Assembly (NCBI RefSeq): GCF_001942625.1
Contig: NZ_MLCL01000032.1
Span: forward strand, 62,001-126,000
DNA length: 64,000 nucleotides
Origin: Mycobacterium syngnathidarum
Lineage (GTDB): Bacteria; Actinomycetota; Actinomycetes; Mycobacteriales; Mycobacteriaceae
Direction: 5' to 3'
Part shown: positions 25,310 to 34,004 of the stretch, piece by piece
Layout: each line of letters opens with the position of its first letter
Numbering within the stretch: position 1 is the first letter of the stretch
Program-made: the position numbers and the translations under genes
Notes under the pieces: generated by a model
What the model saw: the letters and a program-made list of their open reading frames with translations, nothing else
Told to the model about the DNA's origin: nothing
Database searches by the model: none

Positions 25310-26728
25310 GTGAAGCGGTTGAGTGGGTGGGACGCGTTCCTGCTGTATACAGAGACGCCCAACGTGCACATGCACACGTTGAAGATCGCGGTCATCGCAC
25401 TTGATGACATGGGTGATCGGACGTTCGGGGTCGACGAGTTCCGTGAGGTGCTCCGCGGGCGGCTGCACAAGCTGGACCCATTCCGGTATCAGCTCGTCGA
25501 CATCCCGTTCAAGTTCCATCACCCGATGTGGCGCGAGAACTGCGACGTCGACCTCGAATACCACGTGCGGCCGTGGCGGGTACGCGCCCCGGGCGGGCGG
25601 CGTGAGCTCGACGAGGCCATCGGCGAGATCGGTAGCGCCCCGTTGGATCGCAGCCGGCCGCTGTGGGAGATGTACTTGGTCGAAGGCCTGGCCAATGGGC
25701 GCATCGCGGTGGTCGGCAAGATCCACCACGCCCTCGCCGATGGGGTCGCCTCGGCAAATCTCTTGGCTCGCGGGATGGACCTGCAGGACGGACCGGAACG
25801 CGACGACGACTCGTATGCCACCGACCCCGCACCCACCAAGACTGAACTGGTGCGCTCGGCATTCGCCGACCACATGCGCCAGCTAGGCCGGTTGCCCGGC
25901 ACGGTGCGGTACACGGCCAAGGGGTTCGGGCGGGTGCGGCGCAGCAGCCGCAAGCTGTCGCCCGAGCTGACCCGGCCCTTCACCCCGCCACCCAGTTTCA
26001 TGAATCACATCCTCGACGAAAAGCGCCTGTTCGCCACGGCCACACTGGCATTGGCCGACGTCAAGGAGACGAGCAAGAAGCTCGGGGTGACGATCAACGA
26101 TCTGGTGCTGGCCATGTCGTCGGGAGTGCTGCGCACGCTGTCACTCAAGTACGACGGAAAGGCCGACCACCCGCTGTTGGCCTCGGTGCCGATGAGTTTC
26201 GACTTCTCGCCGGATCGGATCTCCGGCAACCGGTTCAGCGGTGTGCTGGTGGCATTGCCAGTGGACGTTCCGGACACCGCGGAGCGGGTGCGGCGTGCGC
26301 ACGACGCGGCCGCTCTGGCCAAGGAAAGCCATCAACTGATCGGCCCGGAACTGATCGCGCGCTGGGCCGCGTACATGCCGCCGGCTCCGGTCGAGGCGAT
26401 GTTCAAATGGTTGTCGCATCAGGACGGCCAGAACAAGGTGCTCAACCTCAACATCTCGAACGTGCCGGGGCCACGGGAACGCGGCAAGGTCGGCGGCGCC
26501 ACCGTCACCGAGATTTACTCGGTAGGGCCGATCACCACCGGCAGCGGGCTCAACATCACGGTGTGGAGCTATGTCGACCAGCTCAACATCTCGGTGCTGT
26601 CCGACGATGCCACGGTGGAGGATCCCCACGAGGTGACTGACGGCATGCTCGACGAGTTCCGCGAGATTCGCAGGGTGGCAGGTCTTTCGGACAAGCTCAC
26701 CGTGGTCGAATCCGCGATGCCGCAGTAA
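25310..26728 (+). CDS. WS/DGAT wax ester synthase / diacylglycerol acyltransferase
   Basis: 472 residues from GTG 25310, chosen because GGGGAGG lies at correct spacing and the protein then begins at the conserved LSGWDAFLLY. The active-site motif HHALADG is at 139-145, and the conserved NISNVPGPRE segment and GSGLNITVWSY lie in the C-terminal half. It transfers an acyl group from acyl-CoA to diacylglycerol or a long-chain alcohol, making triacylglycerol or wax ester, usually at the membrane-lipid-droplet interface. Corresponds to Rv0221 by context. Confidence 0.88.
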   Translation: MKRLSGWDAFLLYTETPNVHMHTLKIAVIALDDMGDRTFGVDEFREVLRGRLHKLDPFRYQLVDIPFKFHHPMWRENCDVDLEYHVRPWRVRAPGGRRELDEAIGEIGSAPLDRSRPLWEMYLVEGLANGRIAVVGKIHHALADGVASANLLARGMDLQDGPERDDDSYATDPAPTKTELVRSAFADHMRQLGRLPGTVRYTAKGFGRVRRSSRKLSPELTRPFTPPPSFMNHILDEKRLFATATLALADVKETSKKLGVTINDLVLAMSSGVLRTLSLKYDGKADHPLLASVPMSFDFSPDRISGNRFSGVLVALPVDVPDTAERVRRAHDAAALAKESHQLIGPELIARWAAYMPPAPVEAMFKWLSHQDGQNKVLNLNISNVPGPRERGKVGGATVTEIYSVGPITTGSGLNITVWSYVDQLNISVLSDDATVEDPHEVTDGMLDEFREIRRVAGLSDKLTVVESAMPQ

Positions 26729-26732
26729 CTTC

Positions 26733-26774
26733 TGCACCGCGAGCGACTGTGTCTGCCGGCCGACACGCGGTGCA
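26733..26774 (+). terminator. Stem-loop after the WS/DGAT gene
   Basis: TGCACCGC (26733-26740) pairs with GCGGTGCA (26767-26774), and GTGTC (26749-26753) pairs with GACAC (26762-26766) inside. It starts 4 bp after the stop codon. No U-run follows, as is common for mycobacterial terminators. Confidence 0.5.
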
Positions 26775-26834
26775 ACAGTGACAGTTTCTGCACGCGCGCG
26801 TCGCCGCGGATCGGCCCGGGTTACGCTCCGTTGC

Positions 26835-28343
26835 GTGGCAGATAGAGACGTCGCCGACTATGTCGTCGTCGGTGCGGGTTCGGCCGGATCGATCGTGGCA
26901 TCACGGCTGGCGTCGTCAGGTGCCGATGTGGTGCTGATCGAAGCCGGCGGCACCGAGCATCGGCCCGACGTCCGCGTGCCCACCGGGATAGCCTCGCTCT
27001 ACCTGACCGCGAACTGGAAACACCAGTGCGCACCCGATCCCAGCAAAGGCGACGTCGCCGAGCAATTCCCCGGCGGCCGGATCATCGGCGGCAGCGGATC
27101 GATCAACGCCATGGTCTACGTGCGCGGACGCGCCGCAGATTACGACGGGTGGTCCGCGGCCGGATGCCCAGGATGGTCGTTCGACCAGGTTCTGCCGCAT
27201 TTCAAGGCGATCGAGAACTGGGTCGGTGGTGGCGACGCGTATCGCGGTGACGCCGGTCCGATTCCGGTGTCGTGGTGTGGGCACCACCACGAGGTCGACG
27301 ACGCGTTCATCACCGCGGCAACGGAGGCCGGACACGAACGCAACCCGGACCAGAACGGTCGGTCGCAACTAGGTGTTTCTCGAACCCAGGTCAGCCAGCG
27401 CCGAGGACTGCGGGTCTCGTCGGCGCACGGCTTCCTGCGATCGCTACCGCGAGGTCAACGGCCTCGGGTGCTGGCCAGGACGACAGCGTCGAGGGTCCTG
27501 ATCGAGAACGGTCGGGCCGTCAGCGTTGAGTGCCGGGGACGCAAACTTCTTGCGCGCCAGGAAGTTATCTTGAGCGCCGGGGCCATCGGCTCACCGGCCT
27601 TGCTGTTGCGCTCGGGAATCGGACCGTCGGGCGCCACACTCGCCCTCCCTGGTGTCGGCGAGAACTTCCAAGATCATCTGGTCGGCACCCAATTCTGGGA
27701 ATCGAGGGTGCCCACCGCGAACACGCTCGGCCCGGTCGGTGCGCTCAAGGGCATTCGTTCCTTGTTGACCCACGGCACCGGAATCCTCACGATGTCGCCG
27801 TTCGAAGCCCAGATCTTCACCGAGGAATTCCAAATCGCGGTCAGCCCCATACATTACGAGCTCAACGCCAGCACGGGCCGGACGGAGATCGAGCGGGTCA
27901 ACGGGTTCACGGTGTTCACCGTGCTGATGCATCCGCAAACTCGGGGTCGGGTCGGGCTGCGCGACGGAAAGGCCCGGATCGCATTGAAGCGTCTGGGTGA
28001 CAGCGACGATGTTGACCGGCTGCGCAAGGGGATGAGCCTCGCCCGGGACGTCATCGACGGCTCCGAGGCGATGCGTGGCATTGCCGGCGCATACCTGAAC
28101 CGCGGCGAACAGGATCACGCCTGGCTGGCCCGTCGGGAGACCAGCATCGGCCATGCCGTCGGAACCTGCCGAATGGGTACCGATGACATGGCGGTCGTGG
28201 ACCCGGAACTGCGCGTGCACGGCATCGACGGACTCCGCGTCATCGACGCATCAGTCATGCCGACCTTGACTTCGGGTAACACCAACGCACCCACCATGAT
28301 GATCGCCCACCGCGCAGCCGACTTTGTTCTGGGCGGCACGTGA
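26835..28343 (+). CDS. GMC-family FAD-dependent oxidoreductase
   Basis: 502 residues from GTG 26835, which places the FAD-binding DYVVVGAGSAGSIVASRL near the N-terminus; a longer frame to 26778 adds a basic stretch unlike the family. GGSGSINAMVYVRG is GMC signature 1, GAIGSPALLLRSGIGP signature 2, and the catalytic His lies in IGHAVGTCRMG with the partner Asn in SGNTNAPTMM. It oxidises a primary alcohol (choline-, alkanol- or sugar-like). It abuts the convergent LysR gene: the two stop codons are adjacent with no spacer. Confidence 0.85.
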   Translation: MADRDVADYVVVGAGSAGSIVASRLASSGADVVLIEAGGTEHRPDVRVPTGIASLYLTANWKHQCAPDPSKGDVAEQFPGGRIIGGSGSINAMVYVRGRAADYDGWSAAGCPGWSFDQVLPHFKAIENWVGGGDAYRGDAGPIPVSWCGHHHEVDDAFITAATEAGHERNPDQNGRSQLGVSRTQVSQRRGLRVSSAHGFLRSLPRGQRPRVLARTTASRVLIENGRAVSVECRGRKLLARQEVILSAGAIGSPALLLRSGIGPSGATLALPGVGENFQDHLVGTQFWESRVPTANTLGPVGALKGIRSLLTHGTGILTMSPFEAQIFTEEFQIAVSPIHYELNASTGRTEIERVNGFTVFTVLMHPQTRGRVGLRDGKARIALKRLGDSDDVDRLRKGMSLARDVIDGSEAMRGIAGAYLNRGEQDHAWLARRETSIGHAVGTCRMGTDDMAVVDPELRVHGIDGLRVIDASVMPTLTSGNTNAPTMMIAHRAADFVLGGT

Positions 28344-29249
28344 CTAGCGACCACTTCCGGCGTGCGCCGGCGCGGAGGCGACGAGAAACTCTGCAAGTTT
28401 GGCGCTGGCGGGCCCGAGCCGTGCCTGTTCGGCCGAGGCGAGGTAGATATCCCACATGATCGCCGGTCGTATGTCGATCGCACGTAGGTCCGGATAATGG
28501 GCTGCTTCGCTGGCGGGCATGACGATGGTGCCGAGCCCGTGTGTGACCAGGCGACCGGCGATCGAGTACTCAAGGGCCACCTCGTGCGAGACTCGCGCCG
28601 TCACGCCGGCGGCCGCGAATGCGGCATCGACGAGACGTCTGAGCCCGAACTCGGGCGGGAAGCCGATCAGATCCTCATCGCAGAGTTCGGTGACCTCGAC
28701 GGCGGTGCGGTGGGCAAGCGGATGATCGGGGCGGCAGACGAACACCATCGGCTCCGAGCACAACAACTGCATCTGAACGCGCGCGGGGAACCGGTCGGGG
28801 GCTGACACCAGGGCCAGGTCGAGGGATCCGTCGGTGATCGCCGAAAGGTAGGCGATCGAGCCGATTTGGCTCTGCCGCAGCCGGATGCGGACAAACGGGT
28901 AGTCGCGGTGGAAATCGCCGAGCACCATCGGTACGTCGAGGGTGCCGAAGGAGATGAGTGACCCGAGATCGACCGTTCCGGTCAGCTCCCCGTGATAGGC
29001 GCTGACCGCATCCTTGGCCAGTCGCGCGGTCTGGACCACCTGGCGGGCGTGCTCGCGGAACAACTCTCCCGCAGGCGTGATTCTGATCTGGTGTTTGGAC
29101 CGGTCGAACAGTTCCACGCCGAGTTCCTTCTCCAGTTTCGACACTGCCGTGGACAAGGCTGACTGGACAACATGGGTCTGGTGTGCGGCCCGGGAGAAGC
29201 TCATCTCACTGGCGACCGCGATGAAGTACTCGAGCTGGCGGAGTTCCAT
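28344..29249 (-). CDS. LysR-type transcriptional regulator
   Basis: 301 residues from ATG 29249, where the typical MELRQLEYFIAVASEMSFSRAA begins; a longer frame to 29570 crosses the divergent gene and is rejected. The N-terminal HTH is followed by a periplasmic-binding-like effector domain (about 90-290). It is divergent from a cupin and a quinone oxidoreductase gene, with a perfect TATCGCG/CGCGATA dyad between them, so it most likely activates those two genes and represses itself. The effector is unknown. Confidence 0.87.
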   Translation of the reverse strand: MELRQLEYFIAVASEMSFSRAAHQTHVVQSALSTAVSKLEKELGVELFDRSKHQIRITPAGELFREHARQVVQTARLAKDAVSAYHGELTGTVDLGSLISFGTLDVPMVLGDFHRDYPFVRIRLRQSQIGSIAYLSAITDGSLDLALVSAPDRFPARVQMQLLCSEPMVFVCRPDHPLAHRTAVEVTELCDEDLIGFPPEFGLRRLVDAAFAAAGVTARVSHEVALEYSIAGRLVTHGLGTIVMPASEAAHYPDLRAIDIRPAIMWDIYLASAEQARLGPASAKLAEFLVASAPAHAGSGR

Positions 29250-29257
29250 GACCTCAG

Positions 29258-29274
29258 TATCGCGTTTCGCGATA
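29258..29274. promoter_or_regulatory. LysR-type operator
   Basis: TATCGCG-TTT-CGCGATA is a perfect inverted repeat. Its core TCGCGTTTCGCGA fits the T-N11-A pattern of LysR boxes, and it lies 9 bp upstream of the lysR start in the divergent intergenic region. Confidence 0.6.
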
Positions 29275-29358
29275 GAAACGATCAACATTGTTCGTTGGAC
29301 TTGATGAAGCGGCATTGGTCTGATGGAAGGGCAACGGTTCGAACGAAGGAAGTGCACG

Positions 29359-29772
29359 ATGCTGGCTGCCGGCAATGTCACGGTCACCGATTTGCTGTGC
29401 GTCACCCCGCCACGGATTCCCGATGGCGCGCATGCGATGACACAGATCATCGAGATCCCGCCGGCCGACCCGGGAGTGCAGCCGCACCGCCACTCCGGGC
29501 CGGTCTTCGGGTATGTGCTGGAAGGATCGATCCTGTTCGAGCTGGAAGGCGAGGCGCCCAGGAAAATCATTGCGGGCGAAGCCTTCTGGGAGCCCGGTGG
29601 AGATGTGGTCCACTATCAGGTCGCAAATCTGGAGCAAGACCGGCGCAGCGTGTTCGTGGCGGTCTGCATCTGTGCGCCGGGTGTCGACATGATCACCATG
29701 CTGGATCCCGACGAGATCAAGGCCCGCGACCATCTGCGCCATCCGGAAGCGCGCCACATCAGGAACGGTTAA
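29359..29772 (+). CDS. Cupin-domain protein
   Basis: 137 residues from ATG 29359 (GGAAG at correct spacing); ATG 29323 is possible but lacks a ribosome site. The single conserved barrel has motif 1 around PHRHSGPVFGYVLEGSILFELEGE and motif 2 around GEAFWEPGGDVVHYQVAN, giving His/His/Glu-type metal ligands. Small cupins of this sort are isomerases, dioxygenase-like enzymes or sensors of small molecules. It lies 21 bp upstream of the oxidoreductase gene and is probably in the LysR regulon. Confidence 0.8.
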   Translation: MLAAGNVTVTDLLCVTPPRIPDGAHAMTQIIEIPPADPGVQPHRHSGPVFGYVLEGSILFELEGEAPRKIIAGEAFWEPGGDVVHYQVANLEQDRRSVFVAVCICAPGVDMITMLDPDEIKARDHLRHPEARHIRNG

Positions 29773-29793
29773 CCGAGAAACGAGGAAACGACC

Positions 29794-30717
29794 GTGAAAG
29801 CAATCATCACCGGCGACCGCGCAGCGGGCGCCGCCGGACTGTCGCTGTCCGAGATGCCGTACCCGCACGCCGCCGAGAATGACGTCATCGTCGCGGTGCA
29901 CGCGGCCGCGTTCACGCCCGGCGAGCTGGACTGGCCGGGAACCTGGGTCGATCGTGCCGGGCGGGACCGGGCACCGGCCGTCCCAGGTCACGAGGTCTCG
30001 GGCATCGTCGCCGAACTGGGCTACGGGACAACGGGCCTGACAATCGGCCAGCGTGTCTTCGGGCCCACCGACTGGGCCCGCAACGGTACCCTCGCCGAGT
30101 ATGTCGCGGTCGAGGCGCGAAACCTTGTGCCGCTGTCGGCCGATGTCGACCACACTGTTGCGGCGGCACTTCCGATTTCGGGCCTGACAGCCTGGCAGGG
30201 TCTGTTCGACCATGCGCGTCTCGCGGCGGGGCAGTCGGTGTTGATCCACGGTGTGGCAGGCGCTGTCGGATCGGTCGCGGCGCAGCTGGCACACGAATGC
30301 GGAGCCCGGGTGATCGGTACCGGCCGAGCAGCGCAGCGGGAGGCCGCGCTCGATCTGGGTGCCGATGCGTTCGTGCAGCTGGAAGGCGCGTGGGCCGAGG
30401 CCGTCGGTCAGGTCGATGTGGTGTTCGACGTGATCGGCGGTGAGATTCTGGATCGCTCAGCGCAATTGGTGCGCGCAGGCGGAACCCTGGTCACCATCGC
30501 GGAGCCACCGCGAGTTCAGCCGGCCGATGCGCGTGCGGTGTTCTTCGTCGTCGAGCCTGACCGGGCACAACTCGCGACGTTGGAGCGCAAACTCCGCAGC
30601 GGCAGCCTGCGGACGACTGTCGGCGCGGTACTTCCGCTCGCGGATGCGGTGTCGGCATTCGACCCGGTGAACCGGGTCGCCGGTAAGACGATCATCAGAG
30701 TCGTCGACAGCGACTGA
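29794..30717 (+). CDS. Zinc-independent quinone oxidoreductase-like NADP dehydrogenase (MDR)
   Basis: 307 residues from GTG 29794 (GAGGAA upstream). Medium-chain reductase without structural zinc cysteines: GroES-like N-terminal part with VPGHEVSGIV, nucleotide-binding GVAGAVGSVAAQLAHECGARVIGTG and the terminal NRVAGKTIIRV typical of QOR-type enzymes. It reduces quinones or activated double bonds with NADPH. It ends 7 bp before the convergent TauD gene. The partner cupin and LysR suggest a detoxification or small catabolic role. Confidence 0.82.
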   Translation: MKAIITGDRAAGAAGLSLSEMPYPHAAENDVIVAVHAAAFTPGELDWPGTWVDRAGRDRAPAVPGHEVSGIVAELGYGTTGLTIGQRVFGPTDWARNGTLAEYVAVEARNLVPLSADVDHTVAAALPISGLTAWQGLFDHARLAAGQSVLIHGVAGAVGSVAAQLAHECGARVIGTGRAAQREAALDLGADAFVQLEGAWAEAVGQVDVVFDVIGGEILDRSAQLVRAGGTLVTIAEPPRVQPADARAVFFVVEPDRAQLATLERKLRSGSLRTTVGAVLPLADAVSAFDPVNRVAGKTIIRVVDSD

Positions 30718-30724
30718 CGTGTGT

Positions 30725-31570
30725 CTACTGGATCGGTTCGTCTCCCAGCACTGTGGTGCGCAGCATGTGCCGCGGAGAGTTGGGCTCGTAGGGCGCGGCT
30801 CGGTGCAGGACGCCCTGGTTGTCCCAGATGACGGTGTCACCGACGGACCACTTGTGGCTGTAGACCTTGTCCGGTGTGGTGGCGCGCGCGAGAAGTTCGG
30901 CGAGCAGCGCGCGACCCTCGTCACGATCCATGCCGACGATGTAGTCGGCGGAGGCGCCCAGTACCAACGACTTTCGCCCGTTGCGGTGGGTCCACACCAG
31001 GGGGTTCTCATGGGTCGGCCGGGCCTTCCAGCGGGCCAGCTGATCGGACGTCGGGTCCGGGTAGACGCGGCGCTGCGACGCTTCGAGGGAGTGGACCACC
31101 CGTAGCGTGCCGTAGCGCTCCTTGTCGGCCTCGTCGAGCGAGTCGTAGGCGGCGTAGGTGTTGGCGAACTCGGTTTCGCCACCACGGGCGGCGACCTCGA
31201 GGGCGGACAGCACCGTAGCCTTCTGCGGGCATTCGTCGTGCATGGGCGTGCAACCGTCGATATGCCAGTCGAAGGTGGCCTTCAGGTACTCGGCGGCCTT
31301 GTTCTTCGTCTTGTCCAGGGTGATCGGGTAGATGCCCGAGACCGGGTGATGGCCGTCGGCCGATCGGTCGATCTCACCCAGTCGCTGTGAGAAAGCCACT
31401 TGGGCTTCAGGATTCAAGTGCAGGCCGTGGAATACCAATACGCCGTTGTCTTCGAGGGCATCGAGGACAGCGGCCGCCAGACTGTCGTCGGCGCCCAGGC
31501 GTTCCGGGTCGACGCCGACAACCTCGGCGCCCACCGACGTCGTCAACTTGTTGATGGTCAGCACACTCAT
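30725..31570 (-). CDS. TauD/TfdA-family Fe(II)/2-oxoglutarate dioxygenase
   Basis: 281 residues. Iron ligands are His103 and Asp105 in DWHIDGCTP and His256 in GVLHRAA; Arg271 in HMLRTT fits the 2-oxoglutarate carboxylate contact. It hydroxylates an unactivated carbon, often releasing sulfite or an aldehyde from a sulfonate, ether or ester. It is the last gene of the reductase-SDR-Rieske-small-protein-TauD run on the minus strand (30 bp after the small protein), so it may process the oxygenase product. Confidence 0.85.
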   Translation of the reverse strand: MSVLTINKLTTSVGAEVVGVDPERLGADDSLAAAVLDALEDNGVLVFHGLHLNPEAQVAFSQRLGEIDRSADGHHPVSGIYPITLDKTKNKAAEYLKATFDWHIDGCTPMHDECPQKATVLSALEVAARGGETEFANTYAAYDSLDEADKERYGTLRVVHSLEASQRRVYPDPTSDQLARWKARPTHENPLVWTHRNGRKSLVLGASADYIVGMDRDEGRALLAELLARATTPDKVYSHKWSVGDTVIWDNQGVLHRAAPYEPNSPRHMLRTTVLGDEPIQ

Positions 31571-31599
31571 CGGTGCGTCCTTTCGGTGGTCAGGTGCGG

Positions 31600-31941
31600 T
31601 TACGGCCGTGGTTCTCCGGTGCGGATCATCACGGCGTCCGCGGAGTCAGTCGGGGCCGGTTGGTGCATGATCTCGACCGACATCGCGACCATGATCAATG
31701 AATAGATCAGGTGCAACAGATTGAGCGCATCATCGGGAATGTCGTCGAGCGGAAACTTGTCGCAGTACTCGATCGCATCCTCGACGCGGGGGAAGAAGGC
31801 TTCGTAGAACTCGTGCATCTCCGGCATGGTGCTGGCCAGGCGGCGCTCCCAGCGCTCGGTCTCGGTTGGCAGACACCATATTTCGGCGTAAGGCTCCAGC
31901 TCGGCGAAGGCGCTGGGCAGTCGGGACGAGGCCATCGTCAC
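31600..31941 (-). CDS. Rieske-associated small protein 1 (unknown family)
   Basis: 113 residues from GTG 31941, overlapping the Rieske stop by 4 bp (GTGA); ATG 31935 is an alternative. Helical, with FAELEPYAEIWCLPTETERWERRL at the start, the motif STMPEMHEFYEAFFPRVEDAI, the motif CDKFPLDDIPDDALNLLHLIYSLIMVAMSVEIM, and a polar tail. The last motif is hydrophobic enough for membrane or subunit contact. It is clearly paralogous to the small protein that follows the second Rieske gene. It is not the NTF2-like beta subunit of ring-hydroxylating dioxygenases. Role unknown; the strict pairing suggests a partner or maturation factor. Confidence 0.7.
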   Translation of the reverse strand: MTMASSRLPSAFAELEPYAEIWCLPTETERWERRLASTMPEMHEFYEAFFPRVEDAIEYCDKFPLDDIPDDALNLLHLIYSLIMVAMSVEIMHQPAPTDSADAVMIRTGEPRP

Positions 31942-33206
31942 ACCCCTGCCGGTGTGCGGTCGCGCTGATATTCCCCGACCCAGTCGACCGCCGTCTTGTG
32001 CAGGTGCCGCACCAGGATCTCCTGATCGTTGAGCGGATACTCGCCGACGACGTCGTACTCGAGCGCGGCCTGGGTGCCGCCGAGCATGCCGGCGTCCTGC
32101 AGGGCGAATTCCTTGAGCACCACCGCGGCCACCTCGTGCTCGATGCGCTCGCGCACGGTGCGGGCCTGGTGGAAATAGGTGAATGCCTCGAACCGGTGCG
32201 TGTTGTGTGAAGTCGGCCAGTAGCGATAGAGCAGGTACCAGCCGCCGTAGATCAGGATTTCAAGGTTGGGGAAGATCTGGAAGTTGCTGATGCCCCACGG
32301 ATCGATGTTGCCCGGGTTGAGCCCGTGCATCGGGAGCGCACCGATATCCGGCGTCCGCCACGGACCCACCAAGCCGCTTTGGGTGGCCCGCTCGATCGGG
32401 TACATGTACTCCGGCGCCAGCAGCCAGCGCCGGGTGCCTGCGGTCGAGACCAGCCGGTGCGGTCCGTCGAGTTGAAAGTGTCCACATGTGAAGCCGGCGT
32501 TGGGGTCTCGTACCTCGGGCGGCACCTGCTGGGTGTGCAGCGAGGGCACGTGGTAGTACTCCTGGAAGGCGTCGGCGAAGATCTTCCAGTTGCTGTTGTT
32601 GTGCGCGACCCAGTCATACCGCTCGGTGAGCTTGCCGAAGGGGTAGTCGTCGAGTGCCGTGACCATGGGCCCGAGGAAGTCGCGCAGGCTCTGGCGCGGC
32701 TCGCGGTCGAAGTTGACGAAAACGAAGCCGGCCCATACATCACAATGCACCTCGACCAGGCCGTAGTCGGCGGTGTCGAGCCCGGTGAAGCGGTCCGCAT
32801 CGGGCAGCGCGATCAGCCGGCCGTCGAGGGCGTACCGCCATCCGCAGTGCCGGCACTCGAACTCGCTTCCCGTGCTGCGTAGTTCGGTGGCACGGAAATC
32901 TGGCTGCACCAAGGTATGCCCGCGCCGGCGGCACACGTTGTGGTAGGCGCGGATGGCGCCGTCATGGTCTTTCACCAGCAGCAGCGAGGCGTCGGCGGCC
33001 TCGACCTGGCGAGTGATGTAGCTGCCGGTGTCGGGAGTTTCCTCGACCCGGCTGATGTTGAGCCACGCCCGTTTGAAGATCGCCTCCCGTTCCAGGGCAT
33101 AGAAGTCTTCAGAGATGGAGTCGCGAAACGGGATCGGGGCGGTGCCCAGATCGGGGTAGTGCTCGGTCCAGGATCCCTCTGCCGGTTTGGGCCACTTGGT
33201 TGCCAT
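31938..33206 (-). CDS. Rieske-type oxygenase alpha subunit with altered Rieske ligands
   Basis: 422 residues; paralogue of the oxygenase at 38,535-39,800 over the full length. The catalytic domain looks intact (Asp212, His219 and His224 in DAFQEYYHVPSLH). In the N-terminal Rieske domain the usual CxH...CxxH set reads Cys92-x-Arg94 (VCRRRGH) and Cys118-x-x-Cys121 (ECRHCGW): both histidine ligands are replaced. The neighbouring paralogue has the normal residues at the same positions. The cluster may be absent, remodelled, or bound through shifted His97/His120. Operon: reductase, SDR, this gene, small protein 1, TauD. Confidence 0.85.
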   Translation of the reverse strand: MATKWPKPAEGSWTEHYPDLGTAPIPFRDSISEDFYALEREAIFKRAWLNISRVEETPDTGSYITRQVEAADASLLLVKDHDGAIRAYHNVCRRRGHTLVQPDFRATELRSTGSEFECRHCGWRYALDGRLIALPDADRFTGLDTADYGLVEVHCDVWAGFVFVNFDREPRQSLRDFLGPMVTALDDYPFGKLTERYDWVAHNNSNWKIFADAFQEYYHVPSLHTQQVPPEVRDPNAGFTCGHFQLDGPHRLVSTAGTRRWLLAPEYMYPIERATQSGLVGPWRTPDIGALPMHGLNPGNIDPWGISNFQIFPNLEILIYGGWYLLYRYWPTSHNTHRFEAFTYFHQARTVRERIEHEVAAVVLKEFALQDAGMLGGTQAALEYDVVGEYPLNDQEILVRHLHKTAVDWVGEYQRDRTPAGV

Positions 33207-33260
33207 GAGAACCTCCGTGTGACTAGTGGGTGTGGGGACTGCTCGTGGAGCGGGACATCG

Positions 33261-34004
33261 CTACATCACCGCGCCGCCGTTGACCCCGAGGGTCTGCCCG
33301 GTGATGAAGCCGGCCTCGTCGGAGCACAGGAAGCCCACGGCGGCAGCGATATCCGCTCCGGTACCGAGGCGGCCGAGCGGGATGTTGGCGGCGATGGTCT
33401 CGTTGGGCGGCAGGTGTCCGGCCGCTTGGGATTGGTGCTGCATCGGGGTCTCGATGCCCGACGGGGGAATGTTGTTGACAGTGATGCCATGCGCGGCGTA
33501 TTCGCGGGCCAGTGATTTCGTCAAGGTCAGCAACGCGCCCTTGGAGGCGGCATAGTGCGCCGCGAACGGAGTGCCGCGCTGGGCGCTCGACGACGAGATC
33601 ATCACGATGCGGCCCCATCCGGCGTCGACCATGTCGGGGAGGGCGACCTGGCAGCAGCGGAACGTCCCGCTCAGGTTGACATCGATCATCTGCGCCCAGG
33701 ACTGTTCGGTGATGTCGGCGAACGAGGCGTATCCGAACATGCCGGCACTGGTCACCAGGATGCCGACCGGCCCGAGTTCACCGCGGATTTTGCCGAAGGC
33801 CTCTTCCACCGCGGTGCGGTCGGTGATGTCGGCGCCGACCGCGAAGGCGGTGACGCCGGCTGACCGCAGGTCATCGGTCACTCGTTGTGCCGCATCGGCG
33901 TTCACGTCGAGCACGGCGATCTGGTGGCCGCGCCGGCCCAACTCGTGGCACGTCGCTTCTCCCATGCCCGATGCCCCGCCGGTCACCACGGCGACTCTGC
34001 TCAT
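33261..34004 (-). CDS. SDR-family oxidoreductase
   Basis: 247 residues from ATG 34004, overlapping the reductase stop by 4 bp; a longer frame through the reductase gene is rejected. Classical SDR: VVTGGASGMGEA cofactor loop, catalytic Ser (ISSSSA) and the AHYAASKGAL Tyr/Lys pair, then the PSGIETPM stretch after the active site. It probably oxidises an alcohol formed by the oxygenase, or reduces a keto intermediate. It is followed 54 bp later by the ligand-altered Rieske gene. Confidence 0.85.
   Translation of the reverse strand: MSRVAVVTGGASGMGEATCHELGRRGHQIAVLDVNADAAQRVTDDLRSAGVTAFAVGADITDRTAVEEAFGKIRGELGPVGILVTSAGMFGYASFADITEQSWAQMIDVNLSGTFRCCQVALPDMVDAGWGRIVMISSSSAQRGTPFAAHYAASKGALLTLTKSLAREYAAHGITVNNIPPSGIETPMQHQSQAAGHLPPNETIAANIPLGRLGTGADIAAAVGFLCSDEAGFITGQTLGVNGGAVM

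Noticed and set aside
26778-26834. N-terminal extension of the GMC oxidoreductase
   Set aside because: Basic, non-conserved residues before the FAD-binding motif; part of the terminator region of the preceding gene.
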